Source of the DNA: Xanthomonas prunicola
GTDB lineage: Bacteria > Pseudomonadota > Gammaproteobacteria > Xanthomonadales > Xanthomonadaceae
DNA: 64,000 bases
Direction: 5' to 3'
Assembly (NCBI RefSeq): GCF_002846205.1
Contig: NZ_PHKV01000002.1
Location: 434,001 to 498,000, forward strand
The notes under the pieces are model-generated. The model saw nothing but the letters and a program-made list of their open reading frames with translations, was not told the DNA's origin and searched no databases. Shown piece after piece: positions 1 to 8,712 of the stretch. The translations under genes and the position numbers were made by a program. Within the stretch, counting starts at the first letter, position 1. The number at the start of each line of letters is the position of its first letter.

Positions 1-465
1 GCCTATGGCGCGGGCACCCGCATGATGGATGCGCAGGGCCAGCGGCCATACCTGTTCTCGGCACCGGTGCAGACCGACAAGACCGCCGAATCGGCCAATG
101 AGATCTTCAAGGAAGCGACCGCCATCATCGGCGACAAGCCGTTGACCACCGACGAGATCGAGAAGATCAAGAACCAGCGCATTCGTGCCCTGCCCGGCAG
201 TTTCGAAACCACCGGCGCGGTGCTGGGTGCGATCGAAGGCATCGTGCAGTTCGACCGCCCCGACGACTACGTGCAAACGCTCAAGCCGCGCCTGGAAGCG
301 ATCGACCAGACGGCCGCGCAAAAAGCCATCAAGGAGATCATCAAGCCAGAAGCGATGACCTGGGTCATCGTCGGCGACCTGAAAAAGATCGAAGCCCCGG
401 TGCGTGCGCTCAAGTTGGGCCAGGTGCAGGTGCTGGATGTGGACGGCAAACCGGTCAAGCGCTGA
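1..465 (+). CDS. M16 family zinc peptidase, C-terminal part (5' end outside window)
   Basis: The reading frame is open from base 1 and ends in TGA, so this is the last 154 residues of a longer protein. The visible part, with FSAPVQTDKTAESANEIFKE followed by LTTDEIEKIKN and an AMTWVIVGDLKKIEAPVRAL stretch near the end, is typical of the inactive C-terminal half of insulinase-like (M16) peptidases, which in xanthomonads are usually exported and often encoded as tandem or fused M16 units. The catalytic HxxEH half would lie upstream of the window and cannot be seen. No gene follows closely, so this is the end of its transcription unit. Family assignment is by sequence pattern. Confidence 0.85.
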   Translation, partial: AYGAGTRMMDAQGQRPYLFSAPVQTDKTAESANEIFKEATAIIGDKPLTTDEIEKIKNQRIRALPGSFETTGAVLGAIEGIVQFDRPDDYVQTLKPRLEAIDQTAAQKAIKEIIKPEAMTWVIVGDLKKIEAPVRALKLGQVQVLDVDGKPVKR

Positions 466-1017
466 TCGCACCTGTCGCACCGGCTGCGCTGCTGCACGCA
501 GCGTGGCCGGTGCTGGCAGGGGCCAGGCCGATGCGGCGTGTGGTGGCCAGGCGCGGCAGTTTTCATCGGATCGTCCGGTAGTGGTGCCGCTTGGTGCGCG
601 ATCCCAACGGTTGCTGCAGCACCGCGTCACTGGGCCGCACGCCGTGTCCCCCTCTGGTTGATGCCTGCAACCGGGTTCGACAGCAGCAAGGCGTTCACCA
701 TGCTGCGTGGTGTTGAAGCGGCACTGACACCGGCAGGCCACCGTCGGGCTTGTACCGCCGATGCGATGCCATCCCCGCCGCGCACGCCGTGACAGAATTC
801 GCCAAGGCGTGCGGTGCACACAGCGCCGGTTAGATCGGTCGCCTGTGTTTGGCCACGACACATACGTACCCAATCGGCACGCAACACCGGTTTATTCGTT
901 GCAGTCATCACGCGGCGCTGGCCTACCCGCGCCATCCCCGCCGCAACACCCACGCCGCGTTACCGACGCTGCCGGTATCCTTGCTGATTCCTCGTTCGCG
1001 CTCGCCTGGCTTATTCG
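466..1017. other. Intergenic, no gene recognised
   Basis: About 550 bases between the M16 peptidase and the GAF protein. The open frames here have no family signature, no convincing ribosome binding site and overlap each other on both strands. No clear terminator hairpin with a T tract was found. Confidence 0.5.
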
Positions 1018-1947
1018 ATGAAAGACATGCCCCTAGCTAACGAAGCCTCCCGCCAACAAGTCCTGGACGGCTATCGCATCGTCGACAGCCTGCCGGAGGA
1101 CACCTATCAAGACGTCGTGCAGGTGGCGGCCTCGCTGTGCGGCACACCGATCGCGCTGATGTCGCTGGTGGACCGCGACCGCCAATGGTTCAAGGCCCAG
1201 CTGGGTCTGGGCCTGCAGCAGACCGACCGCAGCCAGGCCGTGTGCGACTACGCGATCCGCAGCCCCGATCAGTTGATGGAAGTACCCGACCTGTGCAAGG
1301 ACAGCCGATTTGCCGATATCTCGGTGGTCACCGGCGACACCGGTGCGCGCTTCTATGCCGGCATGCCGCTGGTCACCGAAGAGGGCGTTGCACTGGGCAC
1401 GGTTTGCGTGCTCGACACCGAGCCACGCACCCTCACCGACATTCAGCGCACCGGCCTGCAGGCGCTCGCACGGGTGGCCATGCGCCTGCTCGACGAGCGC
1501 AAGCGCGAACTGCAAGTCGAGCGCGATGCCATCCTGCAGCCGGTCGTCCCGGTCGCCAGCCAGGCCGTTGCCGACACCGGCTACCACCTGGTGATCCTGG
1601 AGGTGCAGGAATTGGCCGCACTGGCCGAACGCCAGAGCGAGCGTCTGCTCGGCCGCACTTTGCAGCAGCTCGACCAAGCCTTCGCGGCGTTGGTGCAGGG
1701 ACCGGGCAACAGCATCGACCGTGTCACCGACAGTGCGGAATTCATCGCCGTGCTGCGCGGCCCCGATGCCGAGCGCACCTTGCAACGCCTGCGCGAGATC
1801 GCCCAGCAACAACATGCGCTGGGCCTGACCGTCCTGTTGGGCCAAGCGCAATCCACCCGTCCGGATGAACCGATCGGCCAGGTATTTCTACGCGCCGAGG
1901 TCGCGCTGAGCACGGAAAAGGATCGTTACCGGCAGAGCCTGGCCTGA
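1018..1947 (+). CDS. GAF domain protein with degenerate GGDEF-like domain
   Basis: A 309-residue cytoplasmic protein without signal peptide. Residues about 20-165 form a GAF domain (QVAASLCGTPIALMSLVDRD, then the ARFYAGMPLVTEEGVALGTV strand-loop typical of small-molecule sensor GAFs). Residues about 185-305 follow the order of a GGDEF domain, but the signature is DSAEF at 238-242 in place of GGDEF, and the rest is much shortened. It should therefore not make cyclic-di-GMP. It may act as a sensor or binding partner; that role is inference. Start ATG at 1018; a second ATG at 1027 is a possible alternative. It stands alone between two non-coding stretches. Confidence 0.85.
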   Translation: MKDMPLANEASRQQVLDGYRIVDSLPEDTYQDVVQVAASLCGTPIALMSLVDRDRQWFKAQLGLGLQQTDRSQAVCDYAIRSPDQLMEVPDLCKDSRFADISVVTGDTGARFYAGMPLVTEEGVALGTVCVLDTEPRTLTDIQRTGLQALARVAMRLLDERKRELQVERDAILQPVVPVASQAVADTGYHLVILEVQELAALAERQSERLLGRTLQQLDQAFAALVQGPGNSIDRVTDSAEFIAVLRGPDAERTLQRLREIAQQQHALGLTVLLGQAQSTRPDEPIGQVFLRAEVALSTEKDRYRQSLA

Positions 1948-1979
1948 GGCCTGCGAACTGATCCATTGCTTCGCGCACG

Positions 1980-2208
1980 TACCCTCACCCCAACCCCTCC
2001 CACCAGGCGAGGGCTGGAAGCGAGGCGTCAGCGGTGTTGCTTGGTGGACTTGCTCTCACCGCTTGGCTTGAACGATGGACCAGGCGGAAGCAATTGAAGC
2101 CCCTCTCCCATCGGGGCGAAAAAGCACCGCCTGCACGCCACCGGTGTGCGTGCCTTGGAGCGCCCGCGTCGCGGGCGCGGGCCGGACAACGGGGGTGGAG
2201 TGAGGGTA
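1980..2208. repeat. Intergenic MITE-like element with terminal inverted repeats
   Basis: The left end (TACCCTCACCCCAACCCC, 1980-1997) is matched by the reverse complement of the right end (2191-2208) at 16 of 18 positions. Inside, 2160-2180 is a strong GC hairpin (GCGCCCGCG facing CGGGCGC). There is no gene inside. Non-coding elements starting with CCCTCACCCCAACCC are common between genes in xanthomonads, but mobility of this copy is an inference from its structure. Confidence 0.55.
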
Positions 2209-2287
2209 TGGCACCACTGCATTGCTCACCTTCGCAACGACCCTGCTGCCTTCCACGCTGCGTCTACACAGCAACACGAACGCACAC

Positions 2288-3286
2288 TCACCCCAGCGCA
2301 CACTGCTTTAACTGGCGATCGGCGTACCACAGCGCGCGGCGGGCCAGGTCGTAGGCGCTGTCGGCCTGACGCGGCAGCATCTGCGCGGCCATCACCGGAT
2401 CGGCACCGTTGTTCAAGGCGTGCTCGGCACGCTCCAGATCCGACAGGTGCGTGCGCACCGGCGATAACAGCGACTTGCGCGTGGAGGCATCGCAACGCGC
2501 GCTACGCTGTTCCAGCGCCGCCAACGCCTCGCGGATGCGACGGCTGGCTTCGCCCTTGAGGTCGGGCAGCGTTTCGTGCGCGATCGGCGCCGATTTATAA
2601 GCATCGCCGGTCGCCTCGCTGCCCATCTCGGCCTGATTGCCGGCCAGCGCTGGATTGAAGCGCACGTCCGGCGGCGGTCGCGCCTTGGCGACCTGAGTCT
2701 GCGGCCCATTGAGCATGTCGTTGAACTTCTTCATGCCACGATTCATTTCCTGCATCGCCACATCGCCCAGCGTGCCGTCGCTCTTCCAGTCCTTGGCGAA
2801 GCGGGTTTCCTGGTACTGCACCGGGTTGACCCGTTCCATCACGTTGCGCGCCTTGGCCTGCGCACGCTCGTCGGTCATGCCCGGCGGCACCGCGCTGCCG
2901 GTCTGCGCCATCGGGTCGGCCTGCGCCATGCGCAGGCGCCCGTCGCGGGTATACAGCTGGGCCGACATGGAGTCGCTGGCCGGTGCATTCGCGGCAGCTA
3001 CCTGCCGCGGCGGCGGTGGCGTGCGCGTGGGTGGCGGCGCCGTGCGTGCAGCCGATGCGGATGCAGCGCGTGGTTGACGCTCGGATTCCTGTGGCGGTTC
3101 CGGCGGAGCCGGAGGCGCTTGTTGCGGCCGCGGCACGAAATACACCTGCAACGTATCGTCGTGTTGCGGGGTTTGGCGCGGTGGCGGCATGTACAGCAAC
3201 AGGCAGGCAAGAAAGAACAGGATGGCGCCCGTGCATGCGACAGCGGCAACATGCGGGACAAGCGCTTCCTTCCTGCTGGTAGTCAC
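2288..3286 (-). CDS. Hypothetical proline-rich membrane protein
   Basis: A protein of about 332 residues. A membrane-spanning segment (VAAVACTGAILFFLACLLLY) lies near residues 15-35, followed by a proline-rich region (APPAPPEPP, RTAPPPTRTPPPP) and a mostly helical C-terminal domain ending in LKQCALG. It looks like a single-pass protein with most of the chain in the periplasm. No ATG fits the start: GTG at 3286 is chosen because it puts the hydrophobic segment near the N-terminus, but no good ribosome binding site precedes it. No family is recognised, so no function is proposed. Confidence 0.6.
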   Translation of the reverse strand: MTTSRKEALVPHVAAVACTGAILFFLACLLLYMPPPRQTPQHDDTLQVYFVPRPQQAPPAPPEPPQESERQPRAASASAARTAPPPTRTPPPPRQVAAANAPASDSMSAQLYTRDGRLRMAQADPMAQTGSAVPPGMTDERAQAKARNVMERVNPVQYQETRFAKDWKSDGTLGDVAMQEMNRGMKKFNDMLNGPQTQVAKARPPPDVRFNPALAGNQAEMGSEATGDAYKSAPIAHETLPDLKGEASRRIREALAALEQRSARCDASTRKSLLSPVRTHLSDLERAEHALNNGADPVMAAQMLPRQADSAYDLARRALWYADRQLKQCALG

Positions 3287-3638
3287 AATGCGGGAGACCG
3301 ATGAGATGAGAATGCGGGTGCCACCCGGCGAACCCCGGTGTGCGACGCGCAAATCTAGCGGGCGCGGCGCGGGCGCGCGTTTGTAATTCGTTGTTTGGCC
3401 GGAAAGGGCCAGCCGCCATTCACATTGAGCCGCAGGTGGGCGCACGTGGATTGGAGCATCCGCTGCGCGCAAGGGATGGCGCGACCACTGACCGCATACG
3501 GCATAACGCAGTCGAGAAACTCGGCAGGCAGATCGGTGGCCATGTGATGCGCAGGCCAACCGCGAGCGCACGCATGCCGCCGCCCGCGCGGGCTGAGGCC
3601 GACCGCCAGCGCTGTTTTCCGGAGTGCCACTGCAGCCA
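3287..3638. other. Intergenic, no gene recognised
   Basis: About 350 bases between the proline-rich protein start and the end of the nei-like pseudogene. An open frame runs through it on the minus strand, but it is arginine- and alanine-rich, as expected of random high-GC sequence. No clear signal was found. Confidence 0.4.
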
Positions 3639-4398
3639 TCAGGGCCCGTCGGCGCGGTACAACCGCTGACACACCTCGCAGAAGAACGCGCGGCGCCCGG
3701 CCTTGCCCAAGTGCTTTCGGCACTGCAGCGGTGCGCCATCGCGCGGGCAGCTGGTCTTGGTGTGCACCTGGTAATGCGTCTTCAGCACGCAGGCTTTTTT
3801 TCCAGGTGTAGAAATCGAAACGGTGTAGAAATCGAAACTGTAATCGCGCGCTTGGGTGACCCATTGGCCCAGTTTTCGCGCCGGCAACGCGCCCACCGTG
3901 CTCTCGGGATGCACATGGATGCGGTGCAGCACTTCGTTCTTGATGATGTTGCCTACGCCAGCAAAGATGGTTTGGTCGAGCAATGCATCGGCGGCCAACA
4001 GGCAGGGCGCGGCGCGCCTGCGCGGCATCCCACAGCGGATTCATCACCTCCGCCGTCCAGTCGTAGACTTCATCCAGCGGACGCTCGATGAACTGCACCG
4101 AACACGCATAAAAATGCAGTCGCTGGCCTTTGGAAAATTCCAGGCACAAGCGCGGCACCGCGTTGGGTTTGTTCTCGTTGATGCGATAACTGCCAAACAA
4201 CAAAAAGTGGATGCGCGCGCTGAAATGCGCGCGTTCGAAAAAAAAAGGCGTTTGCCCCAGCTCCGCAGCGCCAGCACTTTCTGCTGATCCAGACGCGCGA
4301 TGTCCTGCTTGCTGTTGCCGGACACACGCAGGATCTTGCGGCCGACAACCGCTTCGGTGTCTTCGCGCAGTGATGACACGTGAGGGACCTTCTGGCAT
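3639..4398 (-). pseudogene. Fpg/Nei family DNA glycosylase (endonuclease VIII-like), multiply frameshifted
   Basis: Pieces of one Fpg/Nei glycosylase lie in order in different frames. The start MPEGPS (catalytic Pro2 and Glu3) is at 4398. Next come REDTEAVVGRKILRVSGNSK, then HFLLFGSYRINENKPNAVPR, then the helix-two-turn-helix LLDQTIFAGVGNIIKNEVLH, then the zinc finger CxxC pairs in TSCPRDG and FFCEVCQ. At least three frame changes are needed. One lies by an A9 run (4238-4246). A perfect 17-base tandem duplication (3805-3821 and 3822-3838) and a run of seven T's beside it add further shifts. The enzyme would remove oxidised bases; this copy cannot be made intact unless the indels are sequencing errors. 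Confidence 0.8.
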
Positions 4399-4502
4399 GC
4401 GCCAAGTATCGAAGCGGCCGGTGATCCGGCCGTGATTGCGATGCACACGACATCCTGACGCGCGTGCCTGCATACAGGGCTGCCACCCTCACCTCACCCG
4501 CC

Positions 4503-5279
4503 ATGCCAGTTCAACCATCCAGTGCAGTTGCACGCGTGCGTTGTGGTTGCGCAGGCTGGTCGATTCCCGCCGCCGACCGCGCGCAGTTCGGCGAGGGCGC
4601 CAGCGTGTTGCAGCGCTACGCCACGCGTTTTGATGCCGTGGAGATCAACTCCTCGTTCCATCGCCCGCACCGCGCCATGACCTACGCGCGATGGGCCGAC
4701 AGCGTGCCGGAGGATTTTCGTTTTTCGGTCAAGCTGCCGCGCAGTATCAGCCACGACGCACGCCTGCACGGTACCGGGCCGCTGCTGGACGCTTTCCTCG
4801 CGCAGGTCGGCGCGCTGGGGACGCGGTTGGGCTGCCTGCTGCTGCAACTGCCGCCCAGCGCGGCCTTCGATGCTGCGGTGGCGTCACGGTTCTTTGCGAT
4901 GCTGCGCCGGCGCTGGGACGGCGGCGTGGTTTGCGAACCGCGCCACGCCAGCTGGTTCGCCACACCCGCGCAGGCCTTGCTCGCACGCCACCGCATTGCA
5001 CGCGGCGCCGCCGACCCGGCGCCGGTGCCCGCGGCCGCCATCCCGAACCCGGCTGCCGCGCCGTTGTATTGGCGCTGGCATGGCGCCCCGCGCATCTACT
5101 ACAGCAGCTACGACGCCGCCGCGTTGCAGGCCCTGGCCACCGCGGTGCGCGCCGGCCCATCCGACAACGCGCAGCCGCTGGCCGAACGCTGGGTGATCTT
5201 CGACAACACCGCTGCCGGCTGTGCGATGTCCAATGCGCTGGAATTGCAGCGCCTGCTGGGCACCGAGCGCAAGCGCTAG
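4503..5279 (+). CDS. DUF72 domain-containing protein
   Basis: A 258-residue protein matching the DUF72 (YecE-like) TIM-barrel family: VRCGCAGWSIP at the N-terminus, YATRFDAVEINSSFHRP, then FRFSVKLPRSISHDARL, CLLLQLPPS and a late YWRWHG/YYSSY region ending in WVIFDNTAAGCAMSNALELQ. The biochemical role of the family is unknown. Start ATG 4503 is preferred to the upstream in-frame ATG at 4464 because it lies just before the conserved N-terminal strand. It diverges from the nei-like pseudogene, with about 100 bases between the two starts. Confidence 0.85.
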   Translation: MPVQPSSAVARVRCGCAGWSIPAADRAQFGEGASVLQRYATRFDAVEINSSFHRPHRAMTYARWADSVPEDFRFSVKLPRSISHDARLHGTGPLLDAFLAQVGALGTRLGCLLLQLPPSAAFDAAVASRFFAMLRRRWDGGVVCEPRHASWFATPAQALLARHRIARGAADPAPVPAAAIPNPAAAPLYWRWHGAPRIYYSSYDAAALQALATAVRAGPSDNAQPLAERWVIFDNTAAGCAMSNALELQRLLGTERKR

Positions 5280-5541
5280 CGCGGGTCGGCGGCAACATTC
5301 CGATGCATCTGTCTGGCGCGCATCTTGCAGCGGCTACGGCGCGCGGGTGCTGCAAATTCAAGCTGCCCGGATCCGCGCCGATACGCCTGAATCAACACGC
5401 GCTCCGGCATCACGCCGGATCAGCTTGCTGAATCCAGTCGTTCCCGTGCGAAGCCTGCCGGCATGCCGGCACCTCACTCGGTCCCGTCCGCCACTTCGGT
5501 CGTTTACCATGCCCTACGCCACTGCCCGTTCTGGAGATGCC

Positions 5542-7215
5542 ATGAGTTCTGCCGCGCCCCCGTGCTGCACGTCGCTGCTTGGCCTGTCGCTGAGCATGTT
5601 TGTCGCGCCGTGCACACTGACTGCCGCGCCGTTGGACACATCGGTCGTCAATGCGCCGGCGCCCACGCCGCCGACGCCGGACCTGGCCTACCCGGAGCTG
5701 TTTCAGGCTGTGCAGCGTGGTGAGCTGTTCGACGACCAGAAGCACTTCGTCGACTTCCTGCCGTTGCGCGACCCGGCGTTGATCAATGCCGACTATCTGG
5801 CCCAGCACGATCACCCCGGTTTCGACCTGCGCAAGTTCGTGGACGCCAATTTCGAAGAATCGCCACCGGTGCAGACCGACGCGATCCGTCAGGACACCGC
5901 GCTGCGCGAGCACATCGATCTGCTATGGCCCAAGCTGGTGCGCAGCCAGACCCACGTGCCGCCGCACAGCAGCCTGCTGGCGCTGCCGCACCCGTACGTG
6001 GTCCCGGGCGGGCGCTTCCGCGAGGTGTATTACTGGGATTCCTACTTCACCATGCTGGGCTTGGTGAAGAGCGGCGAGACCGCGCTCAGCCGCCAGATGC
6101 TGGACAACTTCGCCTACCTGATCGACACCTACGGGCATATTCCCAACGGGAACCGCACCTACTATCTCAGCCGCTCGCAGCCGCCGTTCTTCTCCTACAT
6201 GGTGGAACTGCAGGCCGGCGTGGAAGGCGAAGCGGTCTATCAGCGCTACCTGCCGCAGCTGCAAAAGGAATACGCCTACTGGATGCAGGGCAGCGACGAC
6301 CTGCAGCCCGGCCAGGCAGTGCGCCATGTCGTGCGCCTGGCCGATGGCAGCGTGCTCAACCGCTATTGGGACGAGCGCGACACCCCGCGCCCGGAAGCCT
6401 GGTTGCACGACACCCGCACCGCCGCCGAGGTGAAAGACCGCCCGGCCGCCGAGGTCTACCGCGACCTGCGTGCCGGCGCCGAGAGCGGATGGGACTACAC
6501 CAGCCGCTGGCTGGCCGACGGCCAGAACCTGCGCACCATCCGCACCACCGCCATCATCCCGATCGACCTCAACAGCCTGCTCTACCACCTGGAACGCACC
6601 CTGGCCCAGGCCTGCGCGCAGCCGGGCGCGGAGTGCTCGCGCGATTACGCCGCACTCGCACAGCAACGCAAGCAGGCCATCGATGCGCACCTGTGGAACA
6701 AGGCCGGCTATTACGCCGACTACGACTGGCAGACGCGTACGCTGAGCAATCAGGTCACCGCCGCAGCGCTGTATCCGCTGTTCGCCGGCCTGGCCTCGGA
6801 CGATCACGCCAAGCGCACCGCCAACACCGTGCGTCACACGCTGCTGCGCCCGGGCGGCCTGGCCACCACCGCAGTGAAGACCGGCCAGCAATGGGACGAG
6901 CCCAATGGCTGGGCGCCGCTGCAATGGGTGGCCGTGGACGGACTGCGCCGCTATGGCGAAGACGCGCTGGCACGCACCATCGGCGAGCGCTTCCTCGCCC
7001 AGGTGCAGGCGCTATTCGCACGCGAGCACAAGCTGGTCGAAAAATACGGCCTGGAAACCGATGCAGCCGGCGGCGGCGGTGGCGAATATGCCTTGCAGGA
7101 CGGCTTCGGCTGGACCAACGGCGTCACCTTGATGCTGTTGAACTTGTATCCGGGCAAGGACACCAAAGCCGCACCCGCCAAGCGCGTGCGCAAGCCCGAG
7201 GCCACGGCGCGCTGA
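5542..7215 (+). CDS. treA: Periplasmic trehalase (GH37)
   Basis: A 557-residue protein with a signal peptide (residues about 1-30, LLGLSLSMFVAPCTLTAAP). Both trehalase signatures are present: PGGRFREVYYWDSYF at residues 155-169 and QWDEPNGWAPLQ at 450-461, plus a glycine-rich GGGGGEYALQDGFGWTNG near the end. It hydrolyses trehalose to two glucose molecules in the periplasm. The length fits TreA of gamma-proteobacteria. ATG 5542 is preferred over ATG 5509 because it gives a normal signal peptide and has a GGAG-like sequence just upstream. It appears to be transcribed alone. Confidence 0.93.
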   Translation: MSSAAPPCCTSLLGLSLSMFVAPCTLTAAPLDTSVVNAPAPTPPTPDLAYPELFQAVQRGELFDDQKHFVDFLPLRDPALINADYLAQHDHPGFDLRKFVDANFEESPPVQTDAIRQDTALREHIDLLWPKLVRSQTHVPPHSSLLALPHPYVVPGGRFREVYYWDSYFTMLGLVKSGETALSRQMLDNFAYLIDTYGHIPNGNRTYYLSRSQPPFFSYMVELQAGVEGEAVYQRYLPQLQKEYAYWMQGSDDLQPGQAVRHVVRLADGSVLNRYWDERDTPRPEAWLHDTRTAAEVKDRPAAEVYRDLRAGAESGWDYTSRWLADGQNLRTIRTTAIIPIDLNSLLYHLERTLAQACAQPGAECSRDYAALAQQRKQAIDAHLWNKAGYYADYDWQTRTLSNQVTAAALYPLFAGLASDDHAKRTANTVRHTLLRPGGLATTAVKTGQQWDEPNGWAPLQWVAVDGLRRYGEDALARTIGERFLAQVQALFAREHKLVEKYGLETDAAGGGGGEYALQDGFGWTNGVTLMLLNLYPGKDTKAAPAKRVRKPEATAR

Positions 7216-7358
7216 GGACTGTCCCGTTGCTGCGCGTTGCGTGGCAGCGGCAGGATCGGAGGGTTGCTGGAGATTTGAAGGTGCACGTCGTCGCTGCGCA
7301 GCACAGCCATCACGGCAACAGTGCGCGCCCCCTAGTTGTTCTCAACCCTGGCGAGCAA

Positions 7359-7613
7359 TCATGAAGGGCGTGCGTGGCGCGCAGGAACCGCAGCAAACGA
7401 GCGCTCCATGCCGACTCCGGGCATCGCCCACGTCTGGCTGGCGGTGAGTGAGCGCCGCTGCCTGGATCGCAGCGCCCAATTCACCCGTACACGCAGATCG
7501 CGATTGGTCATCGCCATATTGCCGCTGTAATCGCGCGCGGTGATGCGCAGCACATAGGTGCCATCCCGCGACCGCAACGTAGACGGCCGCGTATCATGCG
7601 CACTCTTTGCCTA
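7359..7613 (-). pseudogene. C-terminal relic of an exported beta-sandwich protein
   Basis: On the minus strand the frame reads RDGTYVLRITARDYSGNMA followed by NRDLRVRVN, which is the usual final strand pattern of Ig/fn3/FlgD-like domains at the C-terminus of large exported proteins. Nothing recognisable lies upstream: the plus-strand AIM24 gene starts at 7626. The piece therefore looks like the left-over end of a deleted gene. The parent family cannot be named from so little sequence. Confidence 0.35.
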
Positions 7614-7625
7614 AAGGACGGACCC

Positions 7626-8327
7626 ATGGCCGTACGCACGCTCAACGACTTTCTTGCCCACTCCAAGGAGAAGGACCTCAGCCCCGATCCGTTCGAGCTG
7701 GAAAACCCGCATCTGCTGGAAGTGCGCCTGGACGGCATGGTGTGGTCCAAGGCCGGCGCCATGGTCGCGCGCACCGGCAACGTCAAGTTCACCCGCGAGG
7801 GGCTGCTCGAACAAGGCCTGGGCAATCTGCTGAAAAAAGCCATCAGCGGCGAAGGCATGCAGCTGATGAAGGCCGAAGGCCAGGGCCGCGTCTATCTGGC
7901 CGACCTCGGCAAGCTGGTCACGCTGCTGCGTTTGAATGGCGAGGCGATCTTCGTCAACGGCAACGATGTGCTGGCGTTCGAAGCCGGTGTCGAACACAAG
8001 ATCACCCTGATGCGCAAAGTGGCCGGCATGCTCTCGGGCGGGCTGTTCAACGTGCGCCTGAGCGGCCACGGCATCGTGGCGATCACCTCGCACTACGAAC
8101 CGCTGACGCTACCGGTCACCGCTGCCAGCGGCCCGGTGTTCACCGACCCCAACGCGACCGTCGCCTGGTCCGGCACGCTGACCCCGGAACTGGTCACCGA
8201 TGTGTCGATCGGCACGCTGTTGGGCCGCGGCTCGGGCGAAAGCCTGCAGATGCGCTTTGCCGGCGAAGGCTGGGTGGTGGTGCAGCCTTATGAAGAAGCC
8301 AGCTTCCAGCAATCCAAGGGCGGATGA
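7626..8327 (+). CDS. AIM24 family protein (DUF124)
   Basis: A 233-residue soluble protein with the features of the AIM24/DUF124 family: LEVRLDGMVWSKAGAMVART near the N-terminus, a central LLKKAISGEGMQLMKAEGQG, and ESLQMRFAGEGWVVVQPYE at the end. The fold is a beta-helix-like repeat seen also in yeast mitochondrial Aim24. The bacterial function is not known. ATG 7626 is chosen over the ATG at 7596 because the conserved domain begins only a few residues later. The next open gene fragment begins about 50 bases downstream. Confidence 0.88.
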   Translation: MAVRTLNDFLAHSKEKDLSPDPFELENPHLLEVRLDGMVWSKAGAMVARTGNVKFTREGLLEQGLGNLLKKAISGEGMQLMKAEGQGRVYLADLGKLVTLLRLNGEAIFVNGNDVLAFEAGVEHKITLMRKVAGMLSGGLFNVRLSGHGIVAITSHYEPLTLPVTAASGPVFTDPNATVAWSGTLTPELVTDVSIGTLLGRGSGESLQMRFAGEGWVVVQPYEEASFQQSKGG

Positions 8328-8379
8328 TCGATGCCCAGCTGCGCGATGCGTGGCTGGGCAACTTACTGGTACTGACTTC

Positions 8380-8651
8380 ATGCGCAAAGCTGCGTCCATC
8401 GTTCTGCTCCCGGGACTGTGTTTGGCGTTCGCCGCCATTGCGCTGGCCATGCTCATGACATCGGGAATTCAGCGATGGAGGTGCGCTGCGAGGGTGCAGA
8501 TCACTGGCATTACATCGGTGCCGAGGGCATCGCAGAAAGCAAGTCGCATTTGGACACCACCAAACACACCACATCCTGCAAGCGCATGGATCGCGCCGCG
8601 CAGATCAGCGACCGCGTGTGCGGCTTTCTCTTCCCGGACCTGAAGTACTAG
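8380..8651 (+). pseudogene. Small cysteine-containing exported or membrane protein, frameshifted
   Basis: From ATG 8380 one frame gives a hydrophobic N-terminal segment (MRKAASIVLLPGLCLAFAAI). The frame with a plausible C-terminal half, AMEVRCEGADHWHYIGAEGI to DRVCGFLFPDLKY, is a different one. Joining them needs a shift of one base between about 8456 and 8475. With that shift the product is about 90 residues, with one membrane segment and a soluble part holding three cysteines. No family is recognised. It may be a pseudogene or contain one sequencing error. Confidence 0.4.
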
Positions 8652-8712
8652 CGCATTAGTCCAGTCGAATCTGCCTCGATGCGCTGCATGATCCAATACG
8701 CAACGACCGGTC

